A DNA stretch of 64,000 nucleotides from Symsagittifera roscoffensis (GCF_963678635.1 NC_087062.1:15365789-15429788), one strand, 5' to 3'. Shown: positions 32,961-45,344, numbered from the stretch's first letter. Numbers and translations are program-made. The notes: generated from the sequence alone by a model not told the origin.

Positions 32961-34755
32961 ATGAGCCGACAACTTGGATCCCTCCATCGCTCAAATTCCC
33001 ACCCAGCCAACCTCCAAACTCAAATTATCCCACTTTTTGCTTTCCCGCCACCCGATTCTCCAATTATTAATATACCATCAAGCATGAATTCTGATACTAA
33101 CTCAGATATTTCAGTTTTTCATATCATCTCACAATTTAACAACTCCGATGTAGAAACCCCCGACGAATTCGCAGACTCCGAACCATCTCCCTCTACCCAT
33201 ACCCAGACCAACTCCTCAGTTTTTTCAAAACCCCCTTAAGACCCATCCAAACCAGTCATCCACTCCCATCCCTTTCCACTCCTTTTTACGCTTCCCAAGT
33301 ACCCCAACCTATTCTCCAATTAATTCCGACAGATCACATAGTAACTCCCCAGATAACATTCAAACTTCCGAAGAACTTGACAATTTTCTTACACTACAAC
33401 AACAATTAACATACCCCCACACTCTTACGATACATCAACTATCATCAACAATAACATCATCAAATCCACCAACTCCTACACCCTCTTCAGCTTACACTCC
33501 ATCATTAGCTCAATCATCCATATCCACCGAAACACCTACCAGCACTAACCGAGCTTACCGCACTTTTAAACGAAAGTTCCCAAATCACCCATTTCCAACC
33601 AAACCCGGAACAGCCAGAGAATATATCAACCACCCAGAACACACAAACACAAAAAATTTTCTTGAAATAACCCTACCCTCATTTCCACAATATACATTAA
33701 ATACTTCTACCATTCCTAATGAAACACGAAATTTTGTTGATGAGCACGTTTTAATGCCAACACTTCATTGGACAGCTTACTACAATTATACTAACCCCTT
33801 TGTCTACCACTAGCTAATACTACTGAAAATATCGAGAAAAACAAAAATATACTATACAGACTCACCACATCATTAACATCTCGACAATTTACATACGTTG
33901 GATACAAAAATTTATTAAAAACATTCACCGCACCCCGAGCTAACGATTTCTCAATAGAATACTACGATCATAATATCATCCGTCCTAATCAAGATCAACT
34001 TTTAGAAGATCGCTTTGCAAACCCGCAACTAACCGAAATTTTTTAAATTAAAACATCATACCTATTTACACTTAATAATTTTGATAAAAAGCATGATCAT
34101 ATAATTTCAGAAGCTCTGGTTGACATACAAGTATATGAAAGCTTCTATGATAAATTTCAGTTGTTTTCACTAACCTTTCACTATCTTTCACCACAGGAAC
34201 GCGTTTTGCACTGTTCCCACGCTATTACGCACTAAACAAACGCACACTTACACATATTATCGTTTTATACAAAACCATTTTGATTTACACACACCATCAA
34301 GACAACCCCACCATCGTTTTCAGTTTATTAACTCAAAATACACGTCATCATTTTTTCTTAATTTTACATATTGCATTAAAACTACTAACCTCCACGGCAT
34401 CCTCCGCAACTATGACCCAGTTACGCAAAAGTATATATTCTGTCCCATCACGAAGACCTTCAATGCCGAAGAATCCAGACCCTTCATTATCCCGCAAGAA
34501 TTCATACAACCTATTGAAATCCCCATACTAGTGTTTATTTATAATACTAAATATAATCATAAAATTTATAACCTAATACAGAACACACCTCATGAATTCG
34601 CAGTAGGCACAGAAGAACTAAACACCATAAACGCACTTCAATTGCTTTGGCCACTGCTATAAACTAAAAATGTCATACGCATTCTAGCCAAGTTACTAAC
34701 AACATCAGACTTGATTCACGACATCTTCCCACATGGCTTTTTCCCAGATGAATAA
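32961..34755 (+). pseudogene. Decayed or frameshifted G-poor ORF, Pro/Ser/Thr-rich N-terminus, family unknown
   Basis: Four consecutive open stretches follow one another. 32961-33239 runs from an ATG (MSRQLGSLHR) and is P/S/T/N-rich. 33154-33810 is 219 codons with no stop, the longest stop-free run in the window, containing RAYRTFKRKFPNHPFPTKPG and ending in a stop at 33811. 33813-34232 has one internal TAA at 34044 and contains RQFTYVGYKNLLKTFTAPRA. 34249-34755 has one TAA at 34660 and contains NLHGILRNYDPVTQKYIFCP. Together they suggest a former protein of about 570-590 residues. The + strand is strongly G-poor, which itself reduces TAG/TGA stops. I recognise no domain. A gag-like or structural gene of another transposon is possible. 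Confidence 0.45.
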
Positions 34756-36462
34756 GGTAAATATGAATTAAAATAATTTTAACTAATAAATGTAAAACTG
34801 TACTAAACATTTTTTATCAATGTTTAATTTATTCTTTTAGTTTTCACACCACAATCATCTACAAAACAGAAAAAGACAAATAAAATACAACTTTGTCAAA
34901 TTATATTAAAACTCCTTAATCTTTCGCACTAAATAATATAGTAAAATTCATACCCAATGTAGTAATTTCATTTATAAATTATTTCCCCAAGAAGCAGTAA
35001 AATTAGATACGATGAAAATGTATAATTTTAAACTTCCCCAAAAGCAGTTAAATTCAATTTCAATGCAATTAATTCATAAAATGGAAAGCAGTACTAACTT
35101 TTTCAATATTTTCATTCATTCGAACAAGAATTCCATTCAAACTCGCACAGCTCGCCCACAAAAAATTGTTTAAATAATGATTTTATGTTTCAAGATTTCG
35201 ATAACAACAACTCTAACAAGCGATAACAAGTTTCAAACTTTTCTTTAACCCGGTTGGAAAGGAATTATATACTAAACCAAACTAACCAACGCAGCTTACT
35301 AAACACCACAAATCATGAAATAACAGCATGACTAAGAAAAGAAAACCAACGGTACCCAAACCGGATTAACACAGCTTAAAACTGGATAATTTATTCTTTT
35401 GAAGATTATTATAAAGTCTAAGAAAGAAATAATAAAACACAAAAAAGTCGTAAGACAAACCCAAACTAAAAACAATTAGATTTTTGAAAAAAGGACACAA
35501 CCAAAGTAACATAGGAAAGAACAGAAAAAACCAACAGAAAATGTTATCACATAACAGGACCTGTCAAAGGAACAGCATGAAATCATACTCCCATTCCTGG
35601 CCTAACCCACCAGAGAAGGACGTCCTGAGCATGCTTATAGCCGGCCTAACCCACCGCGCTACACCCACGCTTTGTGACCACATTTCAATTTTTAATAAGA
35701 GGTACTCAAGGGTGAGTAACTCTTCAAAATAAACGAACTAAAATAAAACGCTTTTGTGAAAACAACTAACTAAGATCATGACTAAAAACCAAATTAACAG
35801 AAATTTATAAAATGTAAATCTTATTATGCAGTATATAGATCAAAAACAACAACAAAGACGAACATCTAAAGACTAGACGATCCCATCACACTCGAACAAA
35901 AGAATGGCTAAACACAACCGACATGCCGTCCACAATCACGACTCAAAAGATTTAGAGTACGACTTGACTTCGCAGAAAAGGACTTCATTGAACTAGACCA
36001 ATGACCACCTCGATGTTCAAGTATACGTACAGATCCGAGTTACAAGGCATCCCTTCCAAACACGATTTTCACGCCATTCCCAGACGAGGCTGCACACAAA
36101 ACAGTTCTCTACTAATACAGAAAAATCTGTCATAGCAAACCATTTTGAAATCGGATTGATTTCATTGTGGATCACAGTCGTTGTCAAATGACATAATAAC
36201 AACTTCCTAACCCTGATTCCAGCGTCCTGGAACGTTCTTCTTCAAGAGCAACCGGATAAGAAAATGATGTTCGCCAAATACCAACGTTCATCAGCCATCC
36301 TTCAATTACAGAAAGAAAGATAAATCTAAAAACTCTGTAAATCCCGGATGGGTGGAACCTGATCTAAACTACATTTTATTATTGGATAAATTAGATATTT
36401 TATCACTGTAAAAAATTTAATTTTAACCAATCATATTCCATCTAATTAACAAACCACTTATT
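34756..36462. other. G-poor non-coding tail of the inserted element
   Basis: A/C-rich on the + strand like the decayed frame before it, with no frame of convincing composition. A short direct repeat of taacccacc-type words lies near 35600-35655. The composition changes sharply near 36460. Confidence 0.4.
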
Positions 36463-36765
36463 TGTAAGTGCTGAAATTACTTGTAATTTCAGCACCAGAG
36501 AGATTTGAATTTAAGTTAGAAATTAGTTACCTCTCCAAGAGAACTTCAGCTGCCGCAATAAAGCCAGTATACTCTAGGTCTATTGAGCCTAGCAGAGACT
36601 AGTTAAACACCCTGAGACTAGTAGATATAAGAGTAAGTTTAGGATCGGTATTAGACTATGAAGTTGCACGAATCTATCCGGCCGAAAATAAGATAGCGTG
36701 ACGAGCAGACGGTGTACCCTATCCGAAATTACTCTATGAGTTAACCTCAACGACTTAACTCAACA
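36463..36765 (+). repeat. Candidate LTR of the G-poor element
   Basis: Begins TGT and ends CTCAACA, about 303 bases, with AATAAA at about 36552. It has normal base composition, unlike the G-poor DNA before it. Near its start is a perfect 13-base inverted repeat GTGCTGAAATTAC (36468-36480, 36483-36495) with a 2-base spacer. I found no matching left copy, so the LTR label is tentative. Confidence 0.3.
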
Positions 36766-36767
36766 TA

Positions 36768-39165
36768 CCAGCGCAATGTAAAACAATCAAAACCAAAAAA
36801 ATGCTGCCAGACGACAGTAACATACTCCCAAAGCCTTCATCAAACCAAAAAATTATTGGCGTGTAAAAAAACATGAAAACTCGAAGAACAATGAAAAGCA
36901 ATCCTTTTTAAACAATCTGAAGAACACAATCCGTTTTCAAACAATCCGAAGAAAAAATATCCGTTTTCTAAAGAGAAGCTCCTGACTACGAAATCACGCC
37001 AGCGCAACCTCGATCCTGTTTTCAACGCTCGTCTAAAAAATTCTTTACACTGCGTCAAAATGAGACCTTCAGGTAGCTTACACTGACAATAGGTTGTCCT
37101 AAAAATTGCAAAAGTTTGCACTAAGAAGAATCTTATCACTAATGAACTCACGAAAAACACGTTGTTTGTCCGAAAAAAGACAAAACATAACACGAAATTC
37201 GTCTGCAAATCTGTAACAAACTGTTGTAGCCTTACTAAACGAAACTAACATAGGCGTGTATTTCAAACCGATGAGAAATCGAGAAAGATTCAAAAACTAC
37301 TACGAAATAACGAAAACTACGATTTCTAACGAAAACTTCATGAGATTAAAAGCTTACCAGTCAATTAATTTCTAATTAAAATTCTCGACTAATAATTTTG
37401 TTGAACTGCGTACAATTGAGCCTTTTAAGGTAATGAAACTAAAATCAGCATGACCTCAAAATGGAATAGTTTGTACCAAAAAGAACCTCATCACCGATGA
37501 ACAAACAAAAACACGTGTGTCGCACAAAAAGTCAAATCAGAAAACAAAGAAATTTCAAACAATGGTATCAAGTTCTCAAAGAACTAAAAGCCCAGACACG
37601 CATCAGCAACCAGGAATGATTCAAAAACTACTATCAAGAACTGGCGGCAACTATCGTCTTTCTAAGGACCAGTTCAATAAATCAAAAGCGCAAAGTTCAG
37701 CCTGGTTCTAATACTTTACTAGTAAGTTCATTGAAATAAAGGAATTTGAGCCGTTCGTAATTACTGCATTGATATCAAGATGTCCTCGGGAACAGAAAAA
37801 ACAAAGCTGAAAATAAAAGGACGCCAGACAAAACTAACAAGTTTTCATAACCTTGCCAACCTAAAAAGCAATGGCGTAAATTTTAAACTGATAAAACCTT
37901 CAGGAGATTCAAAAACTACGACCAAAAATTAGTGAAAACTACCAGTTTTCTAACTACAAACTCCTTAACTCAAAAACACAACTGGGCAAGTTTTATCCTG
38001 CTTAAACCGCTTCACTAGAAGATTTAATGTACTGGGTAAAACTGAGCCTTAAATGTTAACCACATTGAGTTCAAAAACTTGTTACAAACAGAAAGCTATT
38101 ACCGATGAAAACGCGAAAAGTTTTTCGCGAAAAAAAAATCAAAAAAATGCTTCCAGCCAAGAAAAACAAGTTGCCATAACATTAAAAACTCAAAGAAGCA
38201 TCTCTCGTTTCTCAATTTGATGAAAACCCCCAAATTGATGAAGTTTTATAGATCAGCACTAATAAATAGTCAAAACTTCCAGTTTTCTGAAAAGTTTTGA
38301 GGTCGAAAACACCACCTCAAAAGTTGTCCTCCAAGTTTGTGAAATTGGGCCTTATACTTATAAAGTTTCCAGGTCAAAATGTCCTCACATATTAAAAAGT
38401 TTTGTACCATATGAACGTTTTCACCAATGGGCACATAAAAACACGTTTTTTGCCCAAAGAACAGTCAAAGCATAAAACAAAGGTTTTTCAGACTAAGGTA
38501 ACAAATTTCCATAGCTTCAAAAATCCAGAAAAGCAAACGGATGAATTTCAAAGTAAAAGGGACTCCAAGAAAATTGAAAAACTACGACCAAAAGATAAGG
38601 AAAACTACGTTTTCTATCCAAAAATTCATTTGGTCAAACAACATACCGAAACTTTTATCCTAGTTCTAGTAGATTTGATGAACTGGGTGAAACTGAGCTC
38701 TTCAACTTAACTAAACTAACAGATTAAAACTCGAAGCAGATTGAAAAAATAAGGCCACGAAATAGTGTAACTATCAGTTTTCTCAAAAGAAGTTCATGAG
38801 GTTACCAGCGCAAAACGAATGCTGATTCCAGGACTCTACTAGTAGGTTCATTAAACTGGGTAAAGTTGAGTTCGTATATTAAGTAGAAGGGCGCCAGGAT
38901 GTCCTCAAATTGAAAAAAAAATGTATCAAAAAGAACCTTACCACTGATAAAAAAACACTTTTTCCCCCAAAGTATAAACAAAAATTAAAACTAAGGGCAG
39001 CCAAACAAAGCTCATAATTTCCCATTGCCTTACCATTTTTATAAAGTCTTCGGTCTGTTTTTCAAACCAAAGAAACTTTAAGAAAGATTCGAAAAATACG
39101 TTGAAGGTTTAGTGAAAACGGCCAGTTTTCTAACTACAAGTTCATCAATTCAACAACACAACAGT
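36768..39165. repeat. Degenerate satellite, 0.3-0.36 kb units, right part
   Basis: About seven units of the same family as 28900-29941. The anchor word (aactatcagttttc and variants) lies near 36955, 37315, 37650, 37935, 38280, 38600, 38765 and 39115. Units are only moderately similar, so the array is old. Small + frames (37517-37711, 38402-38710) are by-products of A-rich composition. Confidence 0.75.
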
Positions 39166-39221
39166 GCAAGTTCTACCCTAGTTACAGTGATTTACGTTTT
39201 TTCAAGGTTGCAGACATTTAC

Positions 39222-39450
39222 TTTTATAGATTGAAATTATCTGATATTTACGTTTTAGGGCAAAAATTGTTTTCAACACAAGAAACCCAATTTTTTCAAA
39301 ATTTCAAAGTTGCTTAAATTATTATGGTTTCAAGTTTAAATGTTTTTGCTGAAAACGTTTTTTTGCCTTATTGAAGTTTTGAGAAAACTGGGTTTCTTGT
39401 GATGAGAACACTTTTTGCTCTAAAATATCAGATAATTTAAATCTAAAGTA
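39222..39450. repeat. Foldback element with 80-base imperfect arms
   Basis: The left arm (39222-39305) and right arm (39374-39450) are inverted. AAGAAACCCAATTTTTTC on the left matches GAGAAAACTGGGTTTCTT on the right, and TTATCTGATATTTA matches AATATCAGATAA. The loop is about 68 bases. No coding capacity. Confidence 0.7.
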
Positions 39451-40580
39451 CCAAAAAATAATGAAATTTGATAATGTATCATAGTTTAAGCAAAAGACAA
39501 CTAGGAAACATTAAGACAATAGAAAATTAAGACAATTAGGAAACTATTACGAAAAAAAAATTACCGTAAGGTCAATACGAAAAACCTAGTTTAACAGAGC
39601 TTTTGCTATCCTTATCCATGAAAGTTTGATGCAAAACCATAAAAAACATGAAACGCTAACAAAATGTTACCAACACTTATCCCTTTTTTCCAGGAATTTC
39701 GTTTAAGTAGAGAAAAAAAAATAAAAAACAAAACATAAGCAAGTTATTTGGAAAGTGAACTTCAGGAAACTTACTCTACTACACTTTTATTACAAAAAAC
39801 TTCAATATTTTACATATTAAATGATGAAAAAATATCTGTGAGTAAGCTTTTTTTTCCACTAAATTGTCCATATCTAAGAAACAATTTTGCATACAGGTCT
39901 GGTACAGAACAGTTTGGTGCAAAGAGTACTATAATGGAGTCCTCTTTCAGTTTGTTTGATTGGCTTTAATATATTACCAACATAAATGAATATTGAAGAA
40001 TTAGTTACTCAGAAAATGGGCTTATATATGATTTGTAGGAAATTTGTGGTTTATCGACAGAAAATTATCGACAAAATGATGTCTTAACAAAACCTAGAGT
40101 TAAGTGATCTGCCAAGCATTAAGTTAAACACCCAAGAGTTGTTTTTAAAACTTTCTGAGATTTTGCTTAATCTCGGAGGAAGCCGAAGAGGAAAATACAA
40201 AAAAATTTCAATTAATCGAGCACCTCAAAATGAATTTTTTGCCGGGATAAAAGGAGTGTTACAAGAATTTTGACAAAACGTCAAATTATTAGTTATTTGA
40301 AAAATTATTCAACTGTTTTGTACAATTTAGTTTCAATTTTTAGAAATTTTCATGAGTTATCACGAAAATTGATAACTATGTTGAGTTGGGAAAACAAAAA
40401 TGTAGTTTGCACATAATGGCTAGACGGAAAAATCAACGAAGAAAAAGTTTCAGGCTGAAGTAAAACATAATTTGAAAGCCAGAATAAATGTTGTACCAAC
40501 AAAAATTGGCAAAAAAAAACATTTCAGGTGCAAGAAACGAATATTCTTATTTTATGAAGCATGATTGTTTTTCACAAAGA
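39451..40580. other. Unassigned AT-rich DNA
   Basis: No coding, RNA or repeat feature recognised. The frame 39748-39969 has low-complexity composition typical of AT-rich DNA. Confidence 0.4.
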
Positions 40581-40589
40581 CTCATTATT

Positions 40590-41290
40590 GTTCCGACTTT
40601 CGGTACGAAAGTAACGGAATATTTGTGCTCGGGGTGGGTTTTTTTTCTTCAGACAAATTTCGACTTTTTAACTAGTCATTTTTGACGGATTTTTTTCTAA
40701 ATATCATTCGAAAGGTATTGTTGTCCTGAGCTCTAATTAGAAAAGATATTTCACCTGTGATAAATTTTCGTAAAAATACGGGGGTTTAAAGATTGCCATT
40801 TTGGTCAATTCGGGACAATTAACGCGCGATATATTTCGCGCTATTAATGCGTAAGCGGAGAGTTAAACCGTCATAGAAATCGTTCCAAATTGGTTAAAAG
40901 AAGCTTATTAGCCATAAATGGTTTGTTACAAGGAGCGAAATCTATCCTTTTGTACTTTATATGGCGTGTGGGGGGATGATTTTTATTTAAAAAATTCAAA
41001 TTCAGAAAAAAAAATTCATTTTATTTTATTTCATTGAAATATGTTATTACTGCTTCTCAGACCTTAAAAGGCAGTCGTAACATTCAGAGCTTCGCCCTGA
41101 TATGAGCAGTCTTGTTGCTTTGATAAAATTTCAATGGCAATAGTCATCAAAAGAAACAGAAAAAATCAAACTCTAGAAAAAGAGTCGATTATATCATCTA
41201 TAGTGAATTATATTTCAAAACAAAGAAAGTGTTTTTAACTTCCGTTATTAATACTTTTAACGAGCGGTGTAAGACTACTCATCGTTTTTG
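40590..41290. repeat. D-family dispersed repeat, copy 1 (diverged)
   Basis: Begins tttcggtacgaaagtaacgg and includes the GCGCGA...TCGCGC palindrome (40824-40841), the gtactttatatggcg word and the ggcagtcg...gagcttcgccctgat end. It aligns with 41700-42232 and 43090-43592. Confidence 0.75.
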
Positions 41291-42234
41291 GAATGCTGGG
41301 AATCAAAAAGTTTTGTTGATCGAATCAAGTACAAGGTGAAAAATAAATAAACGCGCTAGCTGATAATGGCAAGACTCAAATTGATAAGTCAATTTTAAGT
41401 TGAAGTTGACACTAGTGCGCGTATAAATGCGTTTGGTTTTGGTTTGGTTTACATGTTACAATAGCTCGAGTCATTTTGCAGACCTTATTTTGTCTGTTTT
41501 TTGTTCTTGATAAATTACGCGATGAAGTACTTGATAAAGTACTTGAGAGATGATTATCTTGAGAAAGGGGCCGTGGTAATTTAAACGGTGGCATGTCACC
41601 GAGCCGAAAACCCGGATAGCCGAAAAATAAATTCGTTCCCGGATAGGCGAAATTTTGGATCGACTCAACAATTACCCCCCTTCTTGTACATTGTTTTTTT
41701 TCCGAATTTCGATACAAAAATAACGGAATATTTGTGCTCGGGGTGGGTTTTTTTCTTCAGACAAATTTTGACTTTTTAACTAGCCATTTTTGACGGAATT
41801 TTTTTTATATCATTCGAACGGTATTGTTGTCCTGAGCTCAAATTTGAAAAAATATTTCACCTGTGATCACTTTTCGTAAAGTTATGGGGGTTTAAATGTT
41901 GCGATTTTAGCCAATTTGGGACAATTAACGCGCGATATATTTCGCGCTATTAACGCGGAAGCGAGATTTACTCCGTCTTAGAAATTATTTCAAATTGGTT
42001 TAACGAAGCTTATTCGTCATAAATTATTTGTTACAAGTAGCGAAACCTATCCTTTTGTACTTTATATGGCGCGTGGGGGATGATTTTCATAAAAATTTCA
42101 AATTTTAGAAAAAAAAAAATTTCATTTTGTTTTATTTTTTTAAAAATTTTTTTAATGTTATTACTGCTCCATAAACCTAAATAGGCAGTCGGAACATTAA
42201 GGGCTTCGCCCTGATACGAGCAGTCTTGTCTTAT
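41291..42234. repeat. Tandem segment C1, including D-family copy 2
   Basis: Starts ggaatgctgggaatcaaa and is nearly identical to 42680-43592 at an offset of about 1390. The minus-strand 101-residue frame at 41717-41412 is identical in both, but so is the surrounding DNA, so it is not evidence of coding. The D-family part spans 41700-42232 with the hairpin GGGC-TTC-GCCC at 42201-42211. Confidence 0.85.
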
Positions 42235-42672
42235 TTAGAGCTGGTCGGATCTGCATCAGATCTGCACAGGGTTAAATTAGACATGCTGCAGATCTGATGC
42301 AGGAATGGCAAAATTAAGATTTGATCCTGATCAGACCTGATATTTGGTAGTGATTTCGGTACTGGTGTCTAATCAGTTTTGTCTGCAAGTGTAATTAATT
42401 TTCCTCTTTTTTATTTCGATAAAGCTTACGTTTCAACGTTTTTTGTTCATGCAAACTTTTATCTCGATTGTTCAGTTTCTATTTTGGCGTTTTGACAATA
42501 CAACATAACGAGGCCAAACTGTGCCTTCTCTAAATTGTAAGCGGAATCTGCAACAGGCTAAAATCAGATTTGTCGCGGAATCCGCAACATTGCTACTTTT
42601 CTTTGATCTTCTATGCTGTTTTGGATTCCACGAACAAATACCTGAATCCTTATACCGCTCAAAATCGCTCAG
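42235..42672. repeat. E-family repeat, copy 1 (pair with 45345-45781)
   Basis: Starts ttagagctggtcggatctgc and contains a perfect inverted repeat GCATCAGATCTGCA / TGCAGATCTGATGC with a short loop (about 42252-42302). It includes one gcggaatcc palindrome-type word near 42541 and another near 42578. It sits between the two halves of a tandem duplication. Confidence 0.85.
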
Positions 42673-42679
42673 AAATGGA

Positions 42680-43592
42680 ATGCTGGGAATCAAACAGTTT
42701 TGTTGATCGAATCAAGTACAAGGTGAAAAATAAACAAACGCGCTAGCTGATAAATGGCAAGACTCAAGTTGATAAGTCAATTTTAAGTGGAAGTTCACAC
42801 TACAGTGCGCGTATAAATGCGTTTGGTTTTGGTTTGGTTTACATGTTACAATAGCTCGAGTCATTTTGCAGACCTTATTTTGTCTGTTTTTTGTTCTTGA
42901 TAAATTACGCGATGAAGTACTTGATAAAGTACTTGAGAGATGATTATCTTGAGAAAGGGGCCGTGGTAATTTAAACGGTGGCATGTCACCGAGCCGAAAA
43001 CCCGGATAGCCGAAAAATAAATTCGTTCCCGGATAGGCGAAATTTTGGATCGACTCAACAATTACCCCCCTTCTTGTACATTGTTTTTTTTCCGAATTTC
43101 GATACAAAAATAACGGAATATTTGTGCTCGGGGTGGGTTTTTTTCTTCAGACAAATTTTGACTTTTTAACTAGCCATTTTTGACGGAATTTTTTTTATAT
43201 CATTCGAACGGTATTGTTGTCCTGAGCTCAAATTTGAAAAAATATTTCACCTGTGATCACTTTTCGTAAATTTTCTTATGGGGGTTTAAATGTTGCGATT
43301 TTGGCCAATTTGGGACAATTAACGCGCGATATATTTCGCGGAAGCGAGATTTACTCCGTCTATTAACGCGGAAGCGAGATTTACTCCGTCTTAGAAATTA
43401 TTCCAAATTGGTTTAACGAAGCTTATTTGCCATAAATTATTTGTTACAAGTAGCGAAACCTATCTTTTTGTACTTTATATGGCGCGTGGGGGATGATTTT
43501 CATAAAAATTTCAAATTTTAGAAAAAAAAAAATTTTTTTTTTAAATTTTTTAATGTTATTACTGCTCCATAAACCTAAATAGGCAGTCGGAA
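42680..43592. repeat. Tandem segment C2, including D-family copy 3
   Basis: Copy of C1. It carries a short internal duplication (gaagcgagatttactccgtc twice, 43340-43392) and breaks off just after ggcagtcggaac at 43592, where C-rich DNA begins. Confidence 0.85.
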
Positions 43593-43720
43593 CCCCCGTC
43601 CCATACCCACGTTTACCCCACCACGTCCCCCCATCCCCTCCCGGTAGACAATAAAAACGGCTCTTTTCCAGTTCCCTCTCCCCCCCCCCCCCCCCACTTT
43701 TCAAATACCGAGTTTTATGT
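43593..43720. repeat. C-rich tract with poly-C run
   Basis: A strongly C-rich + strand ending in a run of about 16 C near 43680-43695. It probably belongs to a truncated transposon arm. The minus-strand frame 43704-43444 is a product of this composition. Confidence 0.6.
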
Positions 43721-43849
43721 TTGTTTTACGAGTTATTACGGCTAAATGCGTGATGTTACGCTGTAAAGTATGAAGAACAAATTTTCATTGCCTTATGACA
43801 AGGTTAAATAAGCTTTTCAAAGTTGAATTTGAAAGGGGGGAAACTGGAA

Positions 43850-44060
43850 AAGAGCAATAAAAACTATTAAGGGCCCCCAACCGAAAGTATTATTGATTAT
43901 AACGCCGTTTTTGGGATTTTTTTGAAAAATGTTGTCCAAAAATTGCGTTTATCAGCGCGTGCTCCCCTTCAAAATTTGCATTTATTGAAAAATTTTAGGG
44001 TTTGTCGGCCGAAAATGGATATCATAAAACATACCAAAGAGGGAACTTTTGGTTGACTAA
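43850..44060 (+). mobile_element. MITE fragment, CAGGGGCGGATC family
   Basis: Shares cagcgcgtgctccccttcaa and the aaaaattttagg...gtcggccgaaaatggata sequence with 49791-50189. Termini not found. Confidence 0.45.
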
Positions 44061-44735
44061 TTCAATGAGAGTAAAAGTATTAGCCAATCAAATCTCTTAA
44101 AATTTTTTGGAATTTTGTTAGCTAACCGATTGCAAAGTTTTGAGGCATTTTTTGTCCAATCAAAATTTGTCTCATTTTATTGAAGAGTTCACTGATTTAA
44201 TTAAATTAAAATGGGAGGTATTTAGTTTTTCCGGCTATCCGGGAATGCAGCTCCGTGGGTACGCACCATTTAAACATCCGAATATGGATTTAAACTATTG
44301 AGTAGTAAAAGGAGAGCGGGGGTAGGGCCGTTCTGTATCAATTTTACCGTACGATATGGTGTATATTTGTAAGTAATTTCTATAGATTTTTTTATAATTC
44401 TAAACGTTATCTTTCAGATTAATTAGTTAAAAGCGAATTGAAGGTCAGTTTATCTAACCAACACAGCAGGAACAAGAAGTAAGTATATTCAAGAAAAAAT
44501 CGTCGTACATGTTTTCCACGCTACACATTTAGTGCCCCACTACCCAAACCCGTGTTTTTGTGAGAACAGACATGTGGAAGAAAAATCGCCCCAAAATTAA
44601 CCTTAAACTACCTGCCGATTTAGGAAGTACCCACTCCTTCGAACTAGGGGGGCAAGTTAAGGGGGACCCAAAGGCTCATGCCCCCTGCGGATCCAAAGGT
44701 CCAGCAATACCCCTCCCGTAGACCCAAAGGTGCGC
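44061..44735. other. Unassigned DNA with splice-like signals
   Basis: A donor-like TATATTT|GTAAGTAA at 44369, an acceptor ATCTTTCAG ending at 44418 and a second donor AAGAA|GTAAGTAT at 44479 delimit a possible 60-base exon that has stops in all frames. If real it would be untranslated. A 49-codon ATG frame (44572-44721, MWKKNRPKINLKL) follows but overlaps tandem-like gacccaaagg words. I do not call it a gene. Confidence 0.3.
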
Positions 44736-44739
44736 CCAA

Positions 44740-44945
44740 ACAGCCGCGAAACACTGTTTCTGTGTGCTAAAAAACAATTTTGAACACTGCGTCTAAGTCC
44801 CGAAAATCACACATGAACACTGCGCGTCTGTTCCCGGAATCGCCTCTGAACACTACCTCTCTGTCGGGAAAGACAGTACTGGACACTGATTCGGTGTCGA
44901 TAAAAACAGCCCTGGATACTGCTTCTGTTTGACGTCTGTTTTTAT
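44740..44945. repeat. 33-base minisatellite, about 5-6 units
   Basis: Units start TGAACACTGC or TGGACACTG at exact 33-base steps (44791, 44824, 44857, 44890, then a partial at 44923). Units differ at up to half their positions. Because 33 is a multiple of 3, a minus-strand frame of 60 codons (44949-44767) stays open and shows an 11-residue periodic AVF/TVF pattern. Confidence 0.85.
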
Positions 44946-45344
44946 CCAAAAATCAATCTCAAGAGGCTTATACGAAAAGTTTTGCAAAAGTTGTTTTTTT
45001 TTATGTTAAAAAGAAGTGGGAACAGTCAAGACTTTGTTCAGATACATGCAGTTGTGCTTTCACATCAAAGGCGTTCAAAAATTGAGATTGATGTTTTTCA
45101 GACACAGAATCGGATCCAAACAATTTCGATAGCCTGGTGAGGAAAACAATTGAAGTTCATCAATTAGACGTTTTGATATTTTTTTCAATTTGGAGCGCTC
45201 TTGTGAAGTAAATTAGGTTATCTTTAAAATTGTTAAAGTTAAAGTTTTTTATCATAATCGAAGTTTAAAGAGTAATTTGGATCAAAGCTGGTCTATTACA
45301 AAGGGTTGAATCAGGTCTGATCAGATCTGCTGCAATTCTGTTCG
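44946..45344. other. Unassigned DNA
   Basis: AT-rich. It ends in tgatcagatctgctgca words that resemble the E-family terminus. Nothing else recognised. Confidence 0.4.

Noticed and set aside
41412-41717. 101-residue minus-strand frame identical in 42712-43107
   Set aside because: The whole tandem segment is nearly identical, so conservation is uninformative. The frame lies in a dispersed non-coding repeat and its start differs between copies.
43444-43704. 86-residue minus-strand Gly-rich frame
   Set aside because: Produced by a poly-C tract on the + strand. Low complexity.
44572-44721. 49-codon ATG frame (MWKKNRPKINLKL)
   Set aside because: Overlaps short tandem words and has no linked splice signals in a matching phase. 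Too weak to call.
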